Source: Brassica napus (lineage: Eukaryota > Streptophyta > Magnoliopsida > Brassicales > Brassicaceae). Taken from it: DNA of 64,000 nt. The stretch covers positions 17,757,726-17,821,725 of the forward strand of contig NC_063437.1 of the NCBI RefSeq assembly GCF_020379485.1, read 5' to 3'. The notes beneath the pieces were generated by a model that was not told where the DNA came from, ran no database searches, and was given only the letters and a program-made list of their open reading frames with translations. A program made the translations under genes and the position numbers. Every line of letters starts with the position of its first letter. Within the stretch, counting starts at the first letter, position 1. Positions 1 through 11,479 of the stretch are shown here, in pieces.

Positions 1-1347
1 TTTTCAAGATAACTGGTTACCTGTTATTCCACCTCGGCCTGCTTCTACAACAATGAATTGTGATTTATTCGTTAGTGATTTGATCACAACTTCACCTTAC
101 AAACATTGGAATCCGGTGGCACTACAGTCCTATTTATGCGACGAGGACCAACGTCTCGTAAGCCAGATATATTTAAGCCAAACAGAAAAAGAAGATAAGT
201 TGATTTGGAGTCATACACGAGATGGAAACTATACGGTGTCTTCTGGGTATAAGGTTGCTAGGCATGCACCAGATTATTTGATTGAAGCCCCTCCAATTCC
301 TTATGGTGATCCTATTCTAAAGGATAAGGTTTGGAAATTAAATATAATGCCCAAACTTAACCATTTTCTTTGGCGTATTCTATCAAAGGCTATTGGAACA
401 ACTACAAGACTAAATTCAAGAGGAATGAATTTAGATCCTATCTGCCAGAGATGTGGATTGGCAGAAGAGACAATCGACCATTGTTTTTTCACGTGCCCCG
501 ATTCAATATGTATTTGGAGACTTTCAAATCTACCTTTTATGGGTCCATTATTAACAAATGATTCTATGGACAATAAAATCGGGTTTCTGCTGAATATTCA
601 GGGCGTACAATGTCTTTCTCTTTATCAACGGTTATTACCTTTTTGGTTACTATGGCGTATATGGAAAAAGAGGAATTTCCTTCTTTTTAGGAAACAAATA
701 CTGCAACCAAATGTCATAGTGGACAATGCTTGCGCTGACGTAAGAGAATGGATATCTCATTTATGTTCATCATCTCCTACAGTAAACAATACAAGTGTAG
801 GTTCTTCTTTGCATGCCTTATCATCATGGAAACGTCCAGATCAGGGTTTTCTAAAATGTAATTACGATGCTGCATATGATTTAAATTCGAACCAAGTTCG
901 AGGTGCATGGATTATCCGGAACTGTTATGGTCATCCTTATATGTGGGGTTCGGCTAATTTGGGGTTCGCTAATTCCAGTTTAGTTGCAGAGACAATGGCT
1001 TTACTGGTGGCAATGCAGAATGCTTGGATAGGAGGATATAGTGATATGATTTTCGAAGGGGACTCAGAAATCTTGGTTACAACGATTAATGATCATCTAA
1101 CAAATCCAACCATTCAGAATCTTCTTTAAGAAATTAATAGATTGAAGAATAGGCTTTCTACAACAACATTTACTTTTGTCAAACGTAATGGAAATCAAGC
1201 CGCGCATGAAATTGTTCGCCATGGTCCAGCAAATTCTATTTTTGAAAATTGTAAAGTTTATCCACCTAAGTGGTTAACTCCAACTTTGTATTCAGATATT
1301 ATGCTTTCATATTAATAAAATTTAAGTTTGTCGAAAAAAAAAAAAAA
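1..1347 (+). mobile_element. 3' end of a LINE (non-LTR retrotransposon), cut by the window edge
   Basis: The frame is already open at base 2. It reads through a zinc-binding reverse-transcriptase tail and an RNase H domain, and the element ends in an A-rich run at about 1334-1347, preceded by TTTGTCG. This is the usual 3' structure of a plant L1-type LINE. The 5' part, with endonuclease and reverse transcriptase, would lie left of the window if the copy is full length, so only one target-site flank is visible. Confidence 0.85.
2..1315 (+). pseudogene. LINE ORF2 C-terminus: zf-RVT plus RNase H, with an in-frame stop
   Basis: In the longest open stretch (Met at 53, 358 aa), residues of about 90-160 hold the zf-RVT zinc-binding segment, with KVWKLNIMPKLNHFLWR followed by CxxC and HCFFxC. 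Residues of about 265-350 hold an RNase H fold: KCNYDAA with the first acidic residue, AET, and EGDSE. A TAA at 1127-1129 interrupts this domain. The same frame then stays open for 62 codons to TAA at 1313-1315 and contains NGNQAAHEIVRHG, the expected end of RNase H. The stop therefore falls inside the domain and this copy cannot make a complete protein. Confidence 0.85.
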
Positions 1348-1592
1348 GTAATAAAGTTATGTGTTGTTAAAAAAACTTCCTGATTCTTTATTTTTAATGG
1401 AGTAGATGACATTCTTCTGGGCAACCCTTTGGGCCGGCCCATTTTCTGTTCTGTAATAACAAAACCGAAAAATCTTGTTAGGTAAAACTTGGTTTGATTA
1501 GGGTTCTTTTGAATATATAGCTTATCATTGTGCCTCAATATTGTTCCGTTCACAGATTTTTATAGGAGAAGCATAATACTATTTGGTTCAAT

Positions 1593-2988
1593 ATGGGAAA
1601 TATCAATGAGTTATGTGACGATTTGCTGGTGAAGATTTTGCTACAAATCCCGACAGAAGAGGTTGTCGCGACGTCGCTTTTGTCCAGACGATGGCGTTCC
1701 GTCTGGAAACTCGTTCCAAAGCTTGATTTTCGTGACTATTCATACAAATATCACGCCACATCCGCCGTGCCTTCAGAGTTCATCGACAAGTTCTTGGAGC
1801 GAAACGTAGCCCCTGCTCTAGAAACTCTCCATCTCAACCTTTATCATCTCCGAGATTACTCCCCTGAATCCTTCGAAAAATGGGTTAACGTCGCGGTTGC
1901 TCGCAACGTTCTCGATCTTAACCTTCTCTACTGCCTTCACTGCCGTTACCCTATACGCTTTCCCACGAGCCTGTACACGCACGAAACCCTAGTGGTGTTA
2001 CGCCTCCGAGGAACGATCATCGACGACGTCCCTTCGAAAACACGTCTCCGGAGCCTCAAGACTTTGTCTCTTCGAGATATGAGCTTCTCGAGCGATCAAA
2101 CCGTTGATAGGTTTTTGTCTTGCTTCCCTGTTCTCGAAACATTGGTCGTACGTGGGTGGATAGCCAGCAACGTGAAGACTTATTCGATTTGCGTGCCGTC
2201 GCTGCGGAGCTTAGACGTGGAGGAGTTAGTAGGTGGTTATGCTGATCCGAGATATGATCATGGATACGTGATCGACGCTCCTCGTTTGAAGTTTTTGCAT
2301 ATGGTTGACCATTTTAGCGGGTTTTGTTCGTTGGTGAACGTCCCTGAGGAACTGGAAGCGGAGATCCATCTTAGGTTTTGTGATTCTGACAAGCTTCTGG
2401 GATCTCTTACCTCAGCGAAACAGCTTTCCTTGTGTTTAAAACCACAAATGGTAAAAAAAAATTCTATATGTTTTTAGTTTCTGCCACTTTACTTATGTGC
2501 TGATGACACGACACTTTTTGGCTAGGATTCATGTCTAAAAGGCGACTTTGATCAGCTCGTGTTTCTAGAGCTTTGTGTCATGTGCTCCTTAGATTGGTTG
2601 AATGTTATCCTCAAACATTCTCCTAAACTCCGAGCTCTCAGGCTCTCGAGAACGGTAAGTTTATATACGGTCTTAATTATAACCTGGTTGATGTTAAGTC
2701 TTCAATATTTAGTTTACAACTTTTTTTGTTTGTTTGTTTGTTTTTCAGAGACACAGCTGCCAGAATTCTAGAAATGTCCGAACTAACTGGGAGCGACCGA
2801 TTTGTATTCCTGAATGTTTGACGTCCAGTCTCGAAACTGTGGAGTGGATTGCATATGAAGGAACAGAAGAAGAGGAAAATGTGGTGAAGTATTTGTTAGA
2901 GAATGGGAACCTTTGCTTTAAAAAGCGTTGGCGCAAGGCTGTTTATGGCAAGTTCAGTTATGAAATTCTTAGATTGGGGCGAGGCTAG
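1593..2988 (+). CDS. F-box/LRR protein with FBD-like C-terminus
   Basis: Likely substrate receptor of an SCF ubiquitin ligase. I read three exons: 1593-2450, 2526-2654 and 2749-2988, all joined in phase 0 with GT-AG introns, giving 408 aa. Residues of about 4-40 are the F-box (ELCDDLLVKILLQIPTEEV, then SLLSRRWRSVWK). The middle holds irregular leucine-rich repeats such as RLRSLKTLSLRDM and FLSCFPVLETLVVRG. Exon 3 starts an FBD domain (NWERPICIPECLTSSLETVEW). The last 25 or so residues (CFKKRWRKAVYGKF onward) do not look like the usual FBD end. After the stop, another frame reads RLAQATEIPPLCTF, so the tail may be frameshifted. The family is large and fast-evolving in Brassicaceae, so I assign no orthologue or substrate. 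Confidence 0.82.
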
Positions 2989-3768
2989 CTCAGGCGACGG
3001 AGATACCACCTTTGTGCACTTTTGAAGATCAAAGCGAGTGGCACAAAAAGCGCAAGAGACCATAGCCTTTTTTTAAATTCTCAAATAAACCCTGCTTTTT
3101 AATTTAAGGTTTGCACCTCACTTTTTAATTCAGTTTTATTTTTAAGAGTCTAGTACAGTATGTCTCTTTGCCTTTAAATCTCTTCTTTTTCAACATAATA
3201 TGTTCTCATCTGATTCTATCTCTTTCATACATACATACTATTGTGTAGTGAGATTAACTCTGGTCTCTGTCACTTAATTAAATATGCATGACTTGAAGAA
3301 AATGAAGAAGCATAGTAGTATATATAATTTTATTCCGTAATACGAATCCACTTTAAAGGTAACAATTTTCGGGCTCAAATTCCGTACTGAACATTTTTCT
3401 GTTTTTTTTTAAATCAAAATAACTTTGTTTAATTTCTGACTAACTTATGTTATGGTCAATATCGATGTGGGTATATTAAAAAAAATCAGATTATTTTTCA
3501 AATTATAACCAAATTGATATCGCATTTAGCACTGACCATTTATTTGGATCGTATTTAATACAACTGAAACTGTTAAACTCAGAATAGACTCTTTTCTGTT
3601 AACAAATATCATCCATTGTCATGAGATTCTTCTTTCTAAAATAAATTATTAGTTAGCTAATTATATATTGCTTTAGATATCACTATCTATCAAAATAAGT
3701 TTTTAGCATATCATACAAATCCTAGGTAAATATTTTTAGCTAATTAAAAGAGTGAAGAAGTCTGTTCA
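2989..3768. other. AT-rich intergenic stretch
   Basis: Downstream of the F-box gene. I see no open reading frame with recognisable content and no clear repeat boundary. Confidence 0.6.
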
Positions 3769-3956
3769 GAGCATCTCCAATGTATAACTCCATTTTTTCC
3801 TCCAAAATAGAGTAAAAGTAAAATTGGAGTAAAATTGCTTCAACCCTACTATATTTTCTACTCCATAATGGAGTGATGAACAAACTAAAAATAAATTACT
3901 CCATTTATAGAGTAAATTTCATTATGGAGTGAGATATGAAGTTGAGTTGGAGCATT
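3769..3956. repeat. MITE-like element with GAGCATCTCCAA terminus
   Basis: It begins GAGCATCTCCAATG and ends near TTGGAGCATT, an imperfect inverted match. Internally it is full of short ACTCCAT/ATGGAGT inverted words. The composition resembles the small non-autonomous DNA elements with AGAGCATC ends common in Brassicaceae. I could not define a target-site duplication. Confidence 0.45.
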
Positions 3957-4226
3957 ACTTATTTCATATTTATTTTTACTCCATTTTAAAAAACAAAAAT
4001 GGAGTACGGATGGAAATACCTTCAGTAAAAAATTATATCGTGGATGACAAAAAAAAAACAAACAAAAATTATATTGTGTAGAGTAATAAAACAACTACCA
4101 CTAATCAGCTTTGATTGATTGACAAATACTAAATTAACTATCTCGACAGCCTGTATGTACCCAAGAGCGACCAAATTCACCACGTTCTTCAACGGGTTTA
4201 AAGGAAGACAACCACTCAACCCCAAA

Positions 4227-4272
4227 ACCAAAAACAATAATTTTTTTTTTGTCAACTACCAAAAACAATAAT
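4227..4272 (-). repeat. Poly(A) micro-insertion with 15-bp duplication
   Basis: The 15-mer ACCAAAAACAATAAT occurs at 4227-4241 and again at 4258-4272. Between them lie 16 bp which, on the minus strand, read AGTTGAC followed by A9. This is the layout of a target-primed retroposition product (target-site duplication plus A tail) with almost no body. Confidence 0.6.
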
Positions 4273-4309
4273 ATTTAACAAAGAAAAATTAATACTCAGT
4301 AAATTAAAA

Positions 4310-4816
4310 TCAACACGGCTCACCGTCAGAAAAGCACCGGAGCCGCTTAAGGGAAAAATCATGTCGGAAACCGCCGCGAGCAGCGGCTGCCGAATGCAAC
4401 TCATGGGAAAGCAAGCCATTAATAAGCTCGACATGGTGAGCCTCATTTCCATCCCCAAGCATACCGACAACAACACGGGCCAGTGGTTTTGTTTTCCGAC
4501 GACCGGCACCAACAGGAACGTTCCGGAGTGCGCCACCGGCGGTCCAGTAACGGTGGCAGCTTTTGCAAAAGTGCCGAGGCTGATTAGCGTTGTAGTTGTT
4601 GAAGTAACAGAACTTTGTCTCCATGCTCTTGCATCTCGGACATGCTATGATCTTGTCCGGACGCTTCTCCACCGTCGGATCAGATAATGAGGATGATCTG
4701 ACTGTGGGATCCGACGGTTGTTTCTCATCTTCGTTTTTGATCTTGTGAGTGATATTGACGTTACATGCAATGGTTTTGCCAAAGAGTTTGATCCCTTGCA
4801 AATCTTGTGTCGCCAT
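4310..4816 (-). CDS. CDF4: Short Dof zinc-finger transcription factor (CDF4/COG1 type)
   Basis: 168 aa, one exon. Residues of about 52-110 form the Dof DNA-binding domain: [20 protein letters not shown], then [20 protein letters not shown]. It keeps the C-x2-C-x21-C-x2-C zinc ligands and should bind AAAG-core sites in the nucleus. The N-terminus [16 protein letters not shown] and the C-terminus ([28 protein letters not shown]) match my memory of Arabidopsis AT2G34140 (CDF4) better than its paralogue AT1G29160 (COG1/Dof1.5). The position beside a CIPK13-like gene supports this. Oddities are substitutions inside the normally invariant domain ([13 protein letters not shown], where the relatives have [13 protein letters not shown]) and a shortened C-terminal region. 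It could be a diverging copy. Family role: short Dof repressors linked to light and flowering control. Confidence 0.85.
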   Translation of the reverse strand: MATQDLQGIKLFGKTIACNVNITHKIKNEDEKQPSDPTVRSSSLSDPTVEKRPDKIIACPRCKSMETKFCYFNNYNANQPRHFCKSCHRYWTAGGALRNVPVGAGRRKTKPLARVVVGMLGDGNEAHHVELINGLLSHELHSAAAARGGFRHDFSLKRLRCFSDGEPC

Positions 4817-4988
4817 GATAATGTGGAGAGCGGTGAAGATAGCTTATAGAAAGGCTGTTGCAGCTAAGAACGAGCAAGGACAGTTTTATAGGAAGATGAT
4901 CGATATAACTTTGTAGTTAGGATTGGAGTAGAAAAAGGAGATAAAGTAGTTGAGAGTAGCGATTAAATATTCATTGTTTAAAAGACTA

Positions 4989-5261
4989 AGAGTACCCCCA
5001 TTAGTGAACCCCATGAAAAAGGGTTCACAAAGTATTTTTTTTTATTATTTTTTTTTTGATTTTTGTTTAAAAAATAAAAAAAAATTAATTAATCAGACTA
5101 ATCGCAGGCCGGCACGTGCCATGGAACCCGCGTTACAGTGATGAACCAGGTTCACTGGGAAGAGGTGGAGAGAGACAAGTTCATCACTATTCATTATTTT
5201 AATATTTTTTTTTTTTGGAATCTGTGTGAACCCCCCATAAGTTCACTAATGAGAATGCTCT
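4989..5261. repeat. MITE copy A, AGAGCAT-type terminus
   Basis: Ends are inverted relatives: the left end reads AGAGTACCCCCATTAGTGAAC, and the right end, read on the minus strand, is AGAGCATTCTCATTAGTGAAC. The interior carries CAGACTAATCG..GGC and TACAGTGATGAAC, which recur in the element at 62610-62884. It lies about 170 bp upstream of the Dof start codon, in its promoter. Confidence 0.65.
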
Positions 5262-5423
5262 AAACATATATTAGGCGCATTCATCGCTTTTTCATTATAG
5301 CTTATTTAACATCAGTACAGTACAGACGAAGCTATAAATTTTTCGTTTTAAATCCATAAAGTCCGTAAAACATGAGCGTAAAAGTCTTATCAACTCTTTT
5401 TTTCTTTTTTTGTTTGTCAACTT

Positions 5424-5638
5424 AGAGCATATTTGATGGAAGTTCCTAGGGTATGGAATTTTTAACGGAATATAAAAATCTGTCTTTTAATTTTAATTAA
5501 AAAAACTAAGAATCAGTTCTTAATAAGATATTTAAAAACCGATTTTTAGGTTTTTAATTAAAAGTTAAGAGACGGATTCTTATATTTCACTAAAAATTTC
5601 ACTCTAAGAATTAGGGATAAAAAACATGCTTTTGCTCT
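5424..5638. repeat. Inverted-repeat (foldback) element with AGAGCA ends
   Basis: Starts AGAGCATATTTG and ends with the complement, TTTTGCTCT. Internal arms at 5469-5506 and 5550-5586 are near-complementary over about 37 bp (AATATAAAAATCTGTC on one arm against AATATAAGAATCCGTC on the other). I see no coding capacity. Probably a non-autonomous DNA transposon. Confidence 0.6.
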
Positions 5639-5892
5639 ATTTTGACGAGTATGCATGCAAAAAAAACGAATATGCATGCATTTGTGTGTTATGAATAAAT
5701 ATAAAATATACAATTAATTCCGTGATAATTTTTAGACTAGTGGATGCTTGAACTGTTGTACATGATCCAACCATGGATAACGCTATTTGTTTTGAAAGAG
5801 ATTGCACATCCATGATTTGAATTTGAGTGTGGTTTCTGGTTTGTTCATAGATTATTAACGAACTAGAGATGTTGGGTATCGAAATATGTATC

Positions 5893-6154
5893 TATTAGAT
5901 AATGCTTATCTAATAGAAACTATCTAGAAAATATATTAATTAATGTTTTGTCATTTTGTTGATAGTCGGTTTATGAACCGACTTTGGAGTTCTATAAATA
6001 GGACTCATCTCACTTTGCTTTGAGAGATATCAACATCAAGAACTTCTTTTCATAATATAATCTCTCTCTTACGTTTAGATCACACTCTATTTTTCCATAG
6101 TATTATATATAATACCAAATAATAAAATCATTTCCCATCTTTTATTATACAACA
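5893..6154 (+). repeat. 5' LTR of the 5.9-11.7 kb Copia element
   Basis: 262 bp. It begins with a self-complementary stretch (ATTAGATAA..TTATCTAAT) and contains TATAAATAG at about 5993, a plausible core promoter. It is followed directly by CGTTATCAGCACGAAG, in the position of the primer-binding site. Confidence 0.9.
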
Positions 6155-6699
6155 CGTTATCAGCACGAAGCTCTGACCAACTGAAGTTTATCAATCCAAA
6201 AGTTCTTAAACCAGCCGAGGTAATGTTTAAATTTATGTATTTCAATACACTTAATTTATTTAAATTTTATTATTGTTTCGGGGTGAGAGGCTGGACCTTC
6301 TCCGTTCGGGATGATAGGCGCTGCCTTCCCCGACTGATCGTTATAGTAGGCTATGCCTTCACGATCAGAGAAACACGTGGTAGGCTTTGCCTCCGTGAAT
6401 AAAAAGGTCAAAAATGGTAGACTAAGTTTCCTCGGACCTTAAAATAAATAAAGTCAAAATGGTAGACCATGTCTCCTCGGACTTTGAAAAATGATCAATA
6501 TGGTAGTCTATGACTCCTCGGATCATGTGGTAGGCTGAGCCTCCCGATTTTATTTATGCTATTTAAATTCCTGCAATTTAAATTTCTGCAATTTAAATTT
6601 CTGCAATTTAAGTTTATGCTTTTATTTTATGCCTTTAATTTCTGCATTTAAATTACGCATTTAAATTCTCGTAATTACTATATTTATATATATTATTCT
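6155..6699 (+). other. Copia leader with arrayed mini-hairpin repeats
   Basis: This untranslated leader holds about eight degenerate copies of a self-complementary unit, best seen as GGTAGGCTGAGCCTCC, between about 6285 and 6550. Examples are TAGGCGCTGCCTTCC, GTAGGCTATGCCTTC, GTAGGCTTTGCCTCC and GTAGACCATGTCTCCTC. Each could fold as a small stem. Downstream, at about 6570-6620, a CTGCAATTTAAATTT unit is repeated three times. Confidence 0.7.
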
Positions 6700-7719
6700 A
6701 TGAATACAGTTATCATGTCGAATTTGACAAAGCTCGAAATTAATGTCCTGGATATTACGGGAAATAATTATATGACCTGGGCAGTGGGTGCAAAAATGCA
6801 CCTGAGAGGAAACGGGCTTTTGGAAACCATCGATAGTTCAAAAACGGTGTCGGATGAGAAAAAGGCTAAAGCCATGATATTTTTACGACACCACATCCAT
6901 GATGGTTTAAAGGATGAATATATTACGAAAGAGGATCCTTGTGACCTCTGGAAATCTTTAAAAGAGAGGTTCGATCACCAGAAATATGTGATCTTACCGA
7001 AAGCTAAACACGAGTGGATCCATCTCCGGTTCCAGGATTACAAAAGTGTTAGTGAGTTTAATTCCGCGATGTTCGGAATTACTTCGAGGATGATGTTATG
7101 TGGAGAGAAAATAAGTGATTATGATATGATCGAGAAAACTCTCTCCACGTTCCATCCTGAAAATGTAATCCTGCAACAACAATACCGAGTGAGTGGATAT
7201 ACCCGTTACTCGGAGTTGATGCAAGTCCTCCTTGTAGCGGAGCAGAATAATCAACTCGTGACTTTAAACCATCAAGCTCGTCCCACTGGATCTGCTCCAT
7301 TCCCTGAAGCGAATGTTGCATCATCCAGTTATGATAATAGGAGAGGACGAGGTCGTGGACGTGGTGGAAACCGTTATCATGGTCGTGGAAGAGGACGAGG
7401 AAGAAGATTCCGTCCCTATGATGAAAGAAATAATAAAGACTTCCACGAAAATGAAAGGAATGAAAAGGGCCAGGATGATAAAAGGCAAACGGGAACGGTT
7501 TGCTAAAGATGCGGCATGAAAGGTCATTGGGTACGTACCTGTCGTACACCAAAACATTTAGCCGATCTGTATAGAGAATCCCAAAAGGGAAAAGAGAAAG
7601 GAAGATGTGAAACTAACTTTATCTCTGATGAACCTGGGCCATCCTTTCATGGTTTAAACGATGATACTCATCTCGACGTATCAGACTTTCTGGTTGAACC
7701 AGAGAGTATCGATGAGTAA
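6700..7719 (+). pseudogene. Copia Gag with a stop inside the zinc knuckle
   Basis: The N-terminal part carries the Copia Gag segment (NNYMTWAVGAKMHLRGNGL; DPCDLWKSLKERFDHQK) and a Gly/Arg-rich basic tract at residues of about 210-245. TAA at 7504-7506 lies directly between the first two cysteines of the zinc knuckle (C, stop, RCGMKGHWVRTC). The frame is otherwise open to TAA at 7717-7719. The truncated product lacks the knuckle that packages RNA. Confidence 0.85.
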
Positions 7720-7781
7720 TATAAATAGATGTGATATAAGTAGACTGTATTATAGTATCTATATATTTTGTTGTAAGATAT

Positions 7782-10700
7782 ATGTTATGTTTGTTATGTT
7801 TAATGTTTAATAATATATGTTTTATGAATATTTTAAATTCAGAAAGAATGCCAAACTTTGAGACTATGGATGGAGATTTGTGTTTGGCAGATAGTGCGTC
7901 AACGCACACAATAATCAAAGATAAGAAATATTTCTCCAGTCTCAAAATAAGAAATTACGCTGAAAGCGTAAGTACAATATCTGGTAATGCAAAGATTATT
8001 ATGGGCTCTGGAAGAGCGAAATTTTCAATGCCAGGGGGAACGATATTTGAAATAAGTTATGCATTGTATTCCCCCAAGTCTCATAGAAACTTGTTAAGTT
8101 TTAAGGATATCCGAAGAAATGGATATCATATTGAGACTATGAATAAAGATGGCATTGAATTTCTTTGCATTAAGTCTGAGAGGAAACATATATTGGAAGA
8201 GTTAAGAATGTTATCCTCTGGACTATATTGTACGAAAATAACCATGACTGAGTCATATGCCGTGGTAAACATGAAGTTTACTGATACATTTAAAATATGG
8301 CATGAAAGGCTAGGACATCCTGGTTCAGTCATGATGAAAAAGATAGTGCAAAATTCGAATGGCCATCCGTTGAAAAACGGAAAAATTTTGCAAACGGGCG
8401 AGTTTACATGTAATGCATGTTCTCAAGGAAAGCTTATAACTCGGCCATCACCAGCAAAAGTAGGCAATGAATCACCAATGTTTTTAGAAAGAATACATGG
8501 TGATATATGTGGGCCGATCCACCCACCGTGCGGGCCGTTTAAGTATTTCATGGTATTGATTGACGCATCTAGTAGATGGTCAAGTGTGTCTCTTTTGACA
8601 ACACGAAATACGGCTTTCGCAAAGTTCATTGCCCAGATAATAAAGCTGAGAACGCAGTTCTCGGAGTATGCCATTAAGAAAGTAAGGCTTGATAATGCTG
8701 GTGAGTTTACATCGCAAGCCTTTGATGATTATTGTATGTCAATGGGGATTGATGTGGAACATCCAGTTCCCCATGTGCATACACAAAATGGCATGGCCGA
8801 GTCATTGATAAAACGGTTGCAATTGATTGCAAGACCGTTAGTCTTGAGAACAAAGCTCCCAATTTCTGTATGGGGTCATGCTATATTGCATGCGGCTGCA
8901 CTGGTTCGGCTAAGACCGAGTGCATATCATAAGTACTCCCCTTTACAATTGGCATCTGGGCAAGAGCCAGATGTATCCCATCTCCGTGTCTTTGGGTGTG
9001 CGGTCTATGTTCCGATAGCTCCGCCACAAAGAACAAAAATGGGCTCACAAAGGAGATTGGGAATTTATGTGGGTTATACGTCACCAAGTATAATAAGGTA
9101 TCTGGAACCAGTAACTGGTGATATGTTTACGGCAAGATTTGCCGATTGCCATTTTAATGAGGATGAATTTCCAGCATTAGGGGGAGGAATTAGAGAAATT
9201 CCTAAAGAGCTTACTTAGTGTACACCGTCGTTGTTACACCTTGATCCCCCTACGAATCAAAGAGAGCTGGAAGTTCAGAAAATTGTGCATTTGCATAATT
9301 TGGCAAACCAGTTACCAGATGCATTCACAGATACAAGAAGGGTGACGAAGTCATGTATACCCGCTGAAAATGTTCCATCAAGAGTTGATGTTCCTAAAGA
9401 ACAAACTGATGGTAACATAATGAATGAACCTAGGGTTCAGTTAAAGAGGGGGAGGCCAGCGGGTTCTAAAGATAAAAATCCCCGAAAGAAAAAGAAATTG
9501 GATGAACAAAGTAAGGTTTTAGAAGAACCTGATACTGAAAAATGTCTGAAAGAAGACATAGATAAAGATGGTCCAGATGACGAGAAGGGAACAGAAAAGT
9601 ATGAGATTTCCATCAACTACGCCCGAGATGAAAAGATATGGATCAGAAATAAGATAAAAGATGTTGATGGAATGTTCTCCTTTTCTGTGTCCAAAGAAAT
9701 CGATCATGAAAATGATGATCCCGATCCAAGGTCCATTTTAGAATGTCAAAAAAGGCATGATTGGGAGGAGTGGAAGAAGGCCATTCAAATTGAATTACTC
9801 TCCCTGAATAAAAGAAATGTCTTTGGACCTATAGTCATAACGCCTGAGAATATAAATCCTGTTGGGTATAAGTGGGTATTCGTGAGAAAAGTAAATGAGA
9901 AAAATGAAGTAACACGATATAAAGCCCGATTAGTTGCCCAAGGTTTTTCTCAGAGACCGGGAATTGATTTTGAGGAAACGTATTCCCCGGTAATGGATGC
10001 AATTACGTTTAGATTTTTGATGAGCCTAACGGCGTCTAAAAATCTTGAAATGCATCTCATGGATGTTGTGACTGCATATTTATATGGATCGTTGGATAAC
10101 GATATATATATGAAGCTCCCTGAGGGATTGAAAATGCCTGAAGCATTGAAAGAAAAATCCAGGGAGATTTGTTCGGTCAAGTTACAGCGATCACTATACG
10201 GATTAAAGCAATCCGGACGCATGTGGTACAATCGCTTAAGTGAATATCTTTTGAGTAAAGGATATGTTAATAATGCGATATGTCCATGCGTTTTTATAAA
10301 GAAATCGTCATCTGGCTTTGTGATCATTGCTGTATACGTTGATGACCTGAACATAATTGGAGATCAAAAGGAGGTTGATGATGCTCGAACTCATATGAAA
10401 GAGGAGTTCGAAATGAAAGATCTCGGCAAGACAAAGTTTTGTCTTGGGCTCCAGATAGAGCATCTCCGAGAAGGAATATTTGTGCATCAATCAAACTATA
10501 CGAAAAGGTTATTGAAACGCTTTCGTATGGACAAAGCGACTCCTTTGAGTACTCCAATGATTGGTAGAACTCTCAATGTTGAGAGTGATCCTTTTAGGCC
10601 CTGCGAAGATAACGAGAAGATATTAGGTCCAGAAGTACCTTTTATGAGTGCTATCGGTGGGTTGTTATATCTTGCAAACTGTACCAGACCAGATATAGCT

Positions 10701-11333
10701 TTTGCTACTAATCTACTGGCGAGATATAGTTCTGCTCCTACTCGCAGACATTGGGACGGAATAAAGCACTTATTCCGTTACCTTCAAGGTACAGTTGATT
10801 TAGGGTTAATGTATTTAAGAAAACCCGAGTTTGGTATGGTTGGTTTTGCAGATGCGGGATACTTATCAGATCCTCATAAAGCTCGATCGCAAACCGGCTA
10901 TGTTTTTACAATTGGTGGAACCGCGATCTCTTGGCGGTCCCAGAAACAAACTCTGGTTGCAACTTCTTCGAATCACGCAGAAACTATTGCGCTTCACGAA
11001 GCATGTCGAGAATGTGTGTGGCTTCGGTCAATGAGTAACCACATACAAAAATCAAGCGGAATAGTCAACGAGAAAGAGCCGACGAAAATATTTGAAGATA
11101 ATTCGGCTTGTGTCGCTCAACTCAAAGAAGGATATATTAAGAGTGACAGAACAAAGCACATCCCTCCAAGATTTTTCTCGTACATACGGGAACTCGAGAA
11201 AAATAAAGAAGTGGACATCAAATATGTACGATCATGCGACAATCCAGCTGACTTGTTCACCAAAGCTCTTCCAACTACAACATTCCGAAAACATGTCTAC
11301 GGTATCGGAATGCGGCATTTGCGTGACCTGTAA
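7782..11333 (+). pseudogene. Copia Pol, interrupted by one stop codon
   Basis: Two open stretches in the same frame, 7782-9218 and 9219-11333, are separated by TAG at 9216-9218. The first holds the protease (ADSAST), pre-integrase WHERLGHPG, and integrase with HGDICGP, DNAGEF and QNGMAES. The second holds the reverse transcriptase (KWVFVRKV, YVDDLNI) and RNase H (GFADAGYLSD; NHAETIALHEAC). The frame differs from that of Gag. The gap between them is T-rich and ends TTTTAAATTCAG, which resembles a 3' splice site. Confidence 0.88.
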
Positions 11334-11479
11334 CAAGGAAGCTAGGTCCACTACTTTCAGAGGGAGATTACGGCAGTGTACTCTTTTTTCCTTGTCATGG
11401 TTTTTGTCCCAATGGGTTTTTCCATGACTAGGTTTTTAACGAGACACTACGTAATAGAAATTAGATAAGCAAGGGGGAG

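Noticed and set aside
6280..6555. Regularly spaced repeats that could suggest a CRISPR array
   Set aside because: Plant nuclear DNA; units are degenerate and self-complementary, spacers are not uniform, and they sit in a retrotransposon leader.
7079..7557. Minus-strand ORFs over the Copia Gag
   Set aside because: Mirror images of the Gly/Arg-rich Gag codons, without independent evidence.
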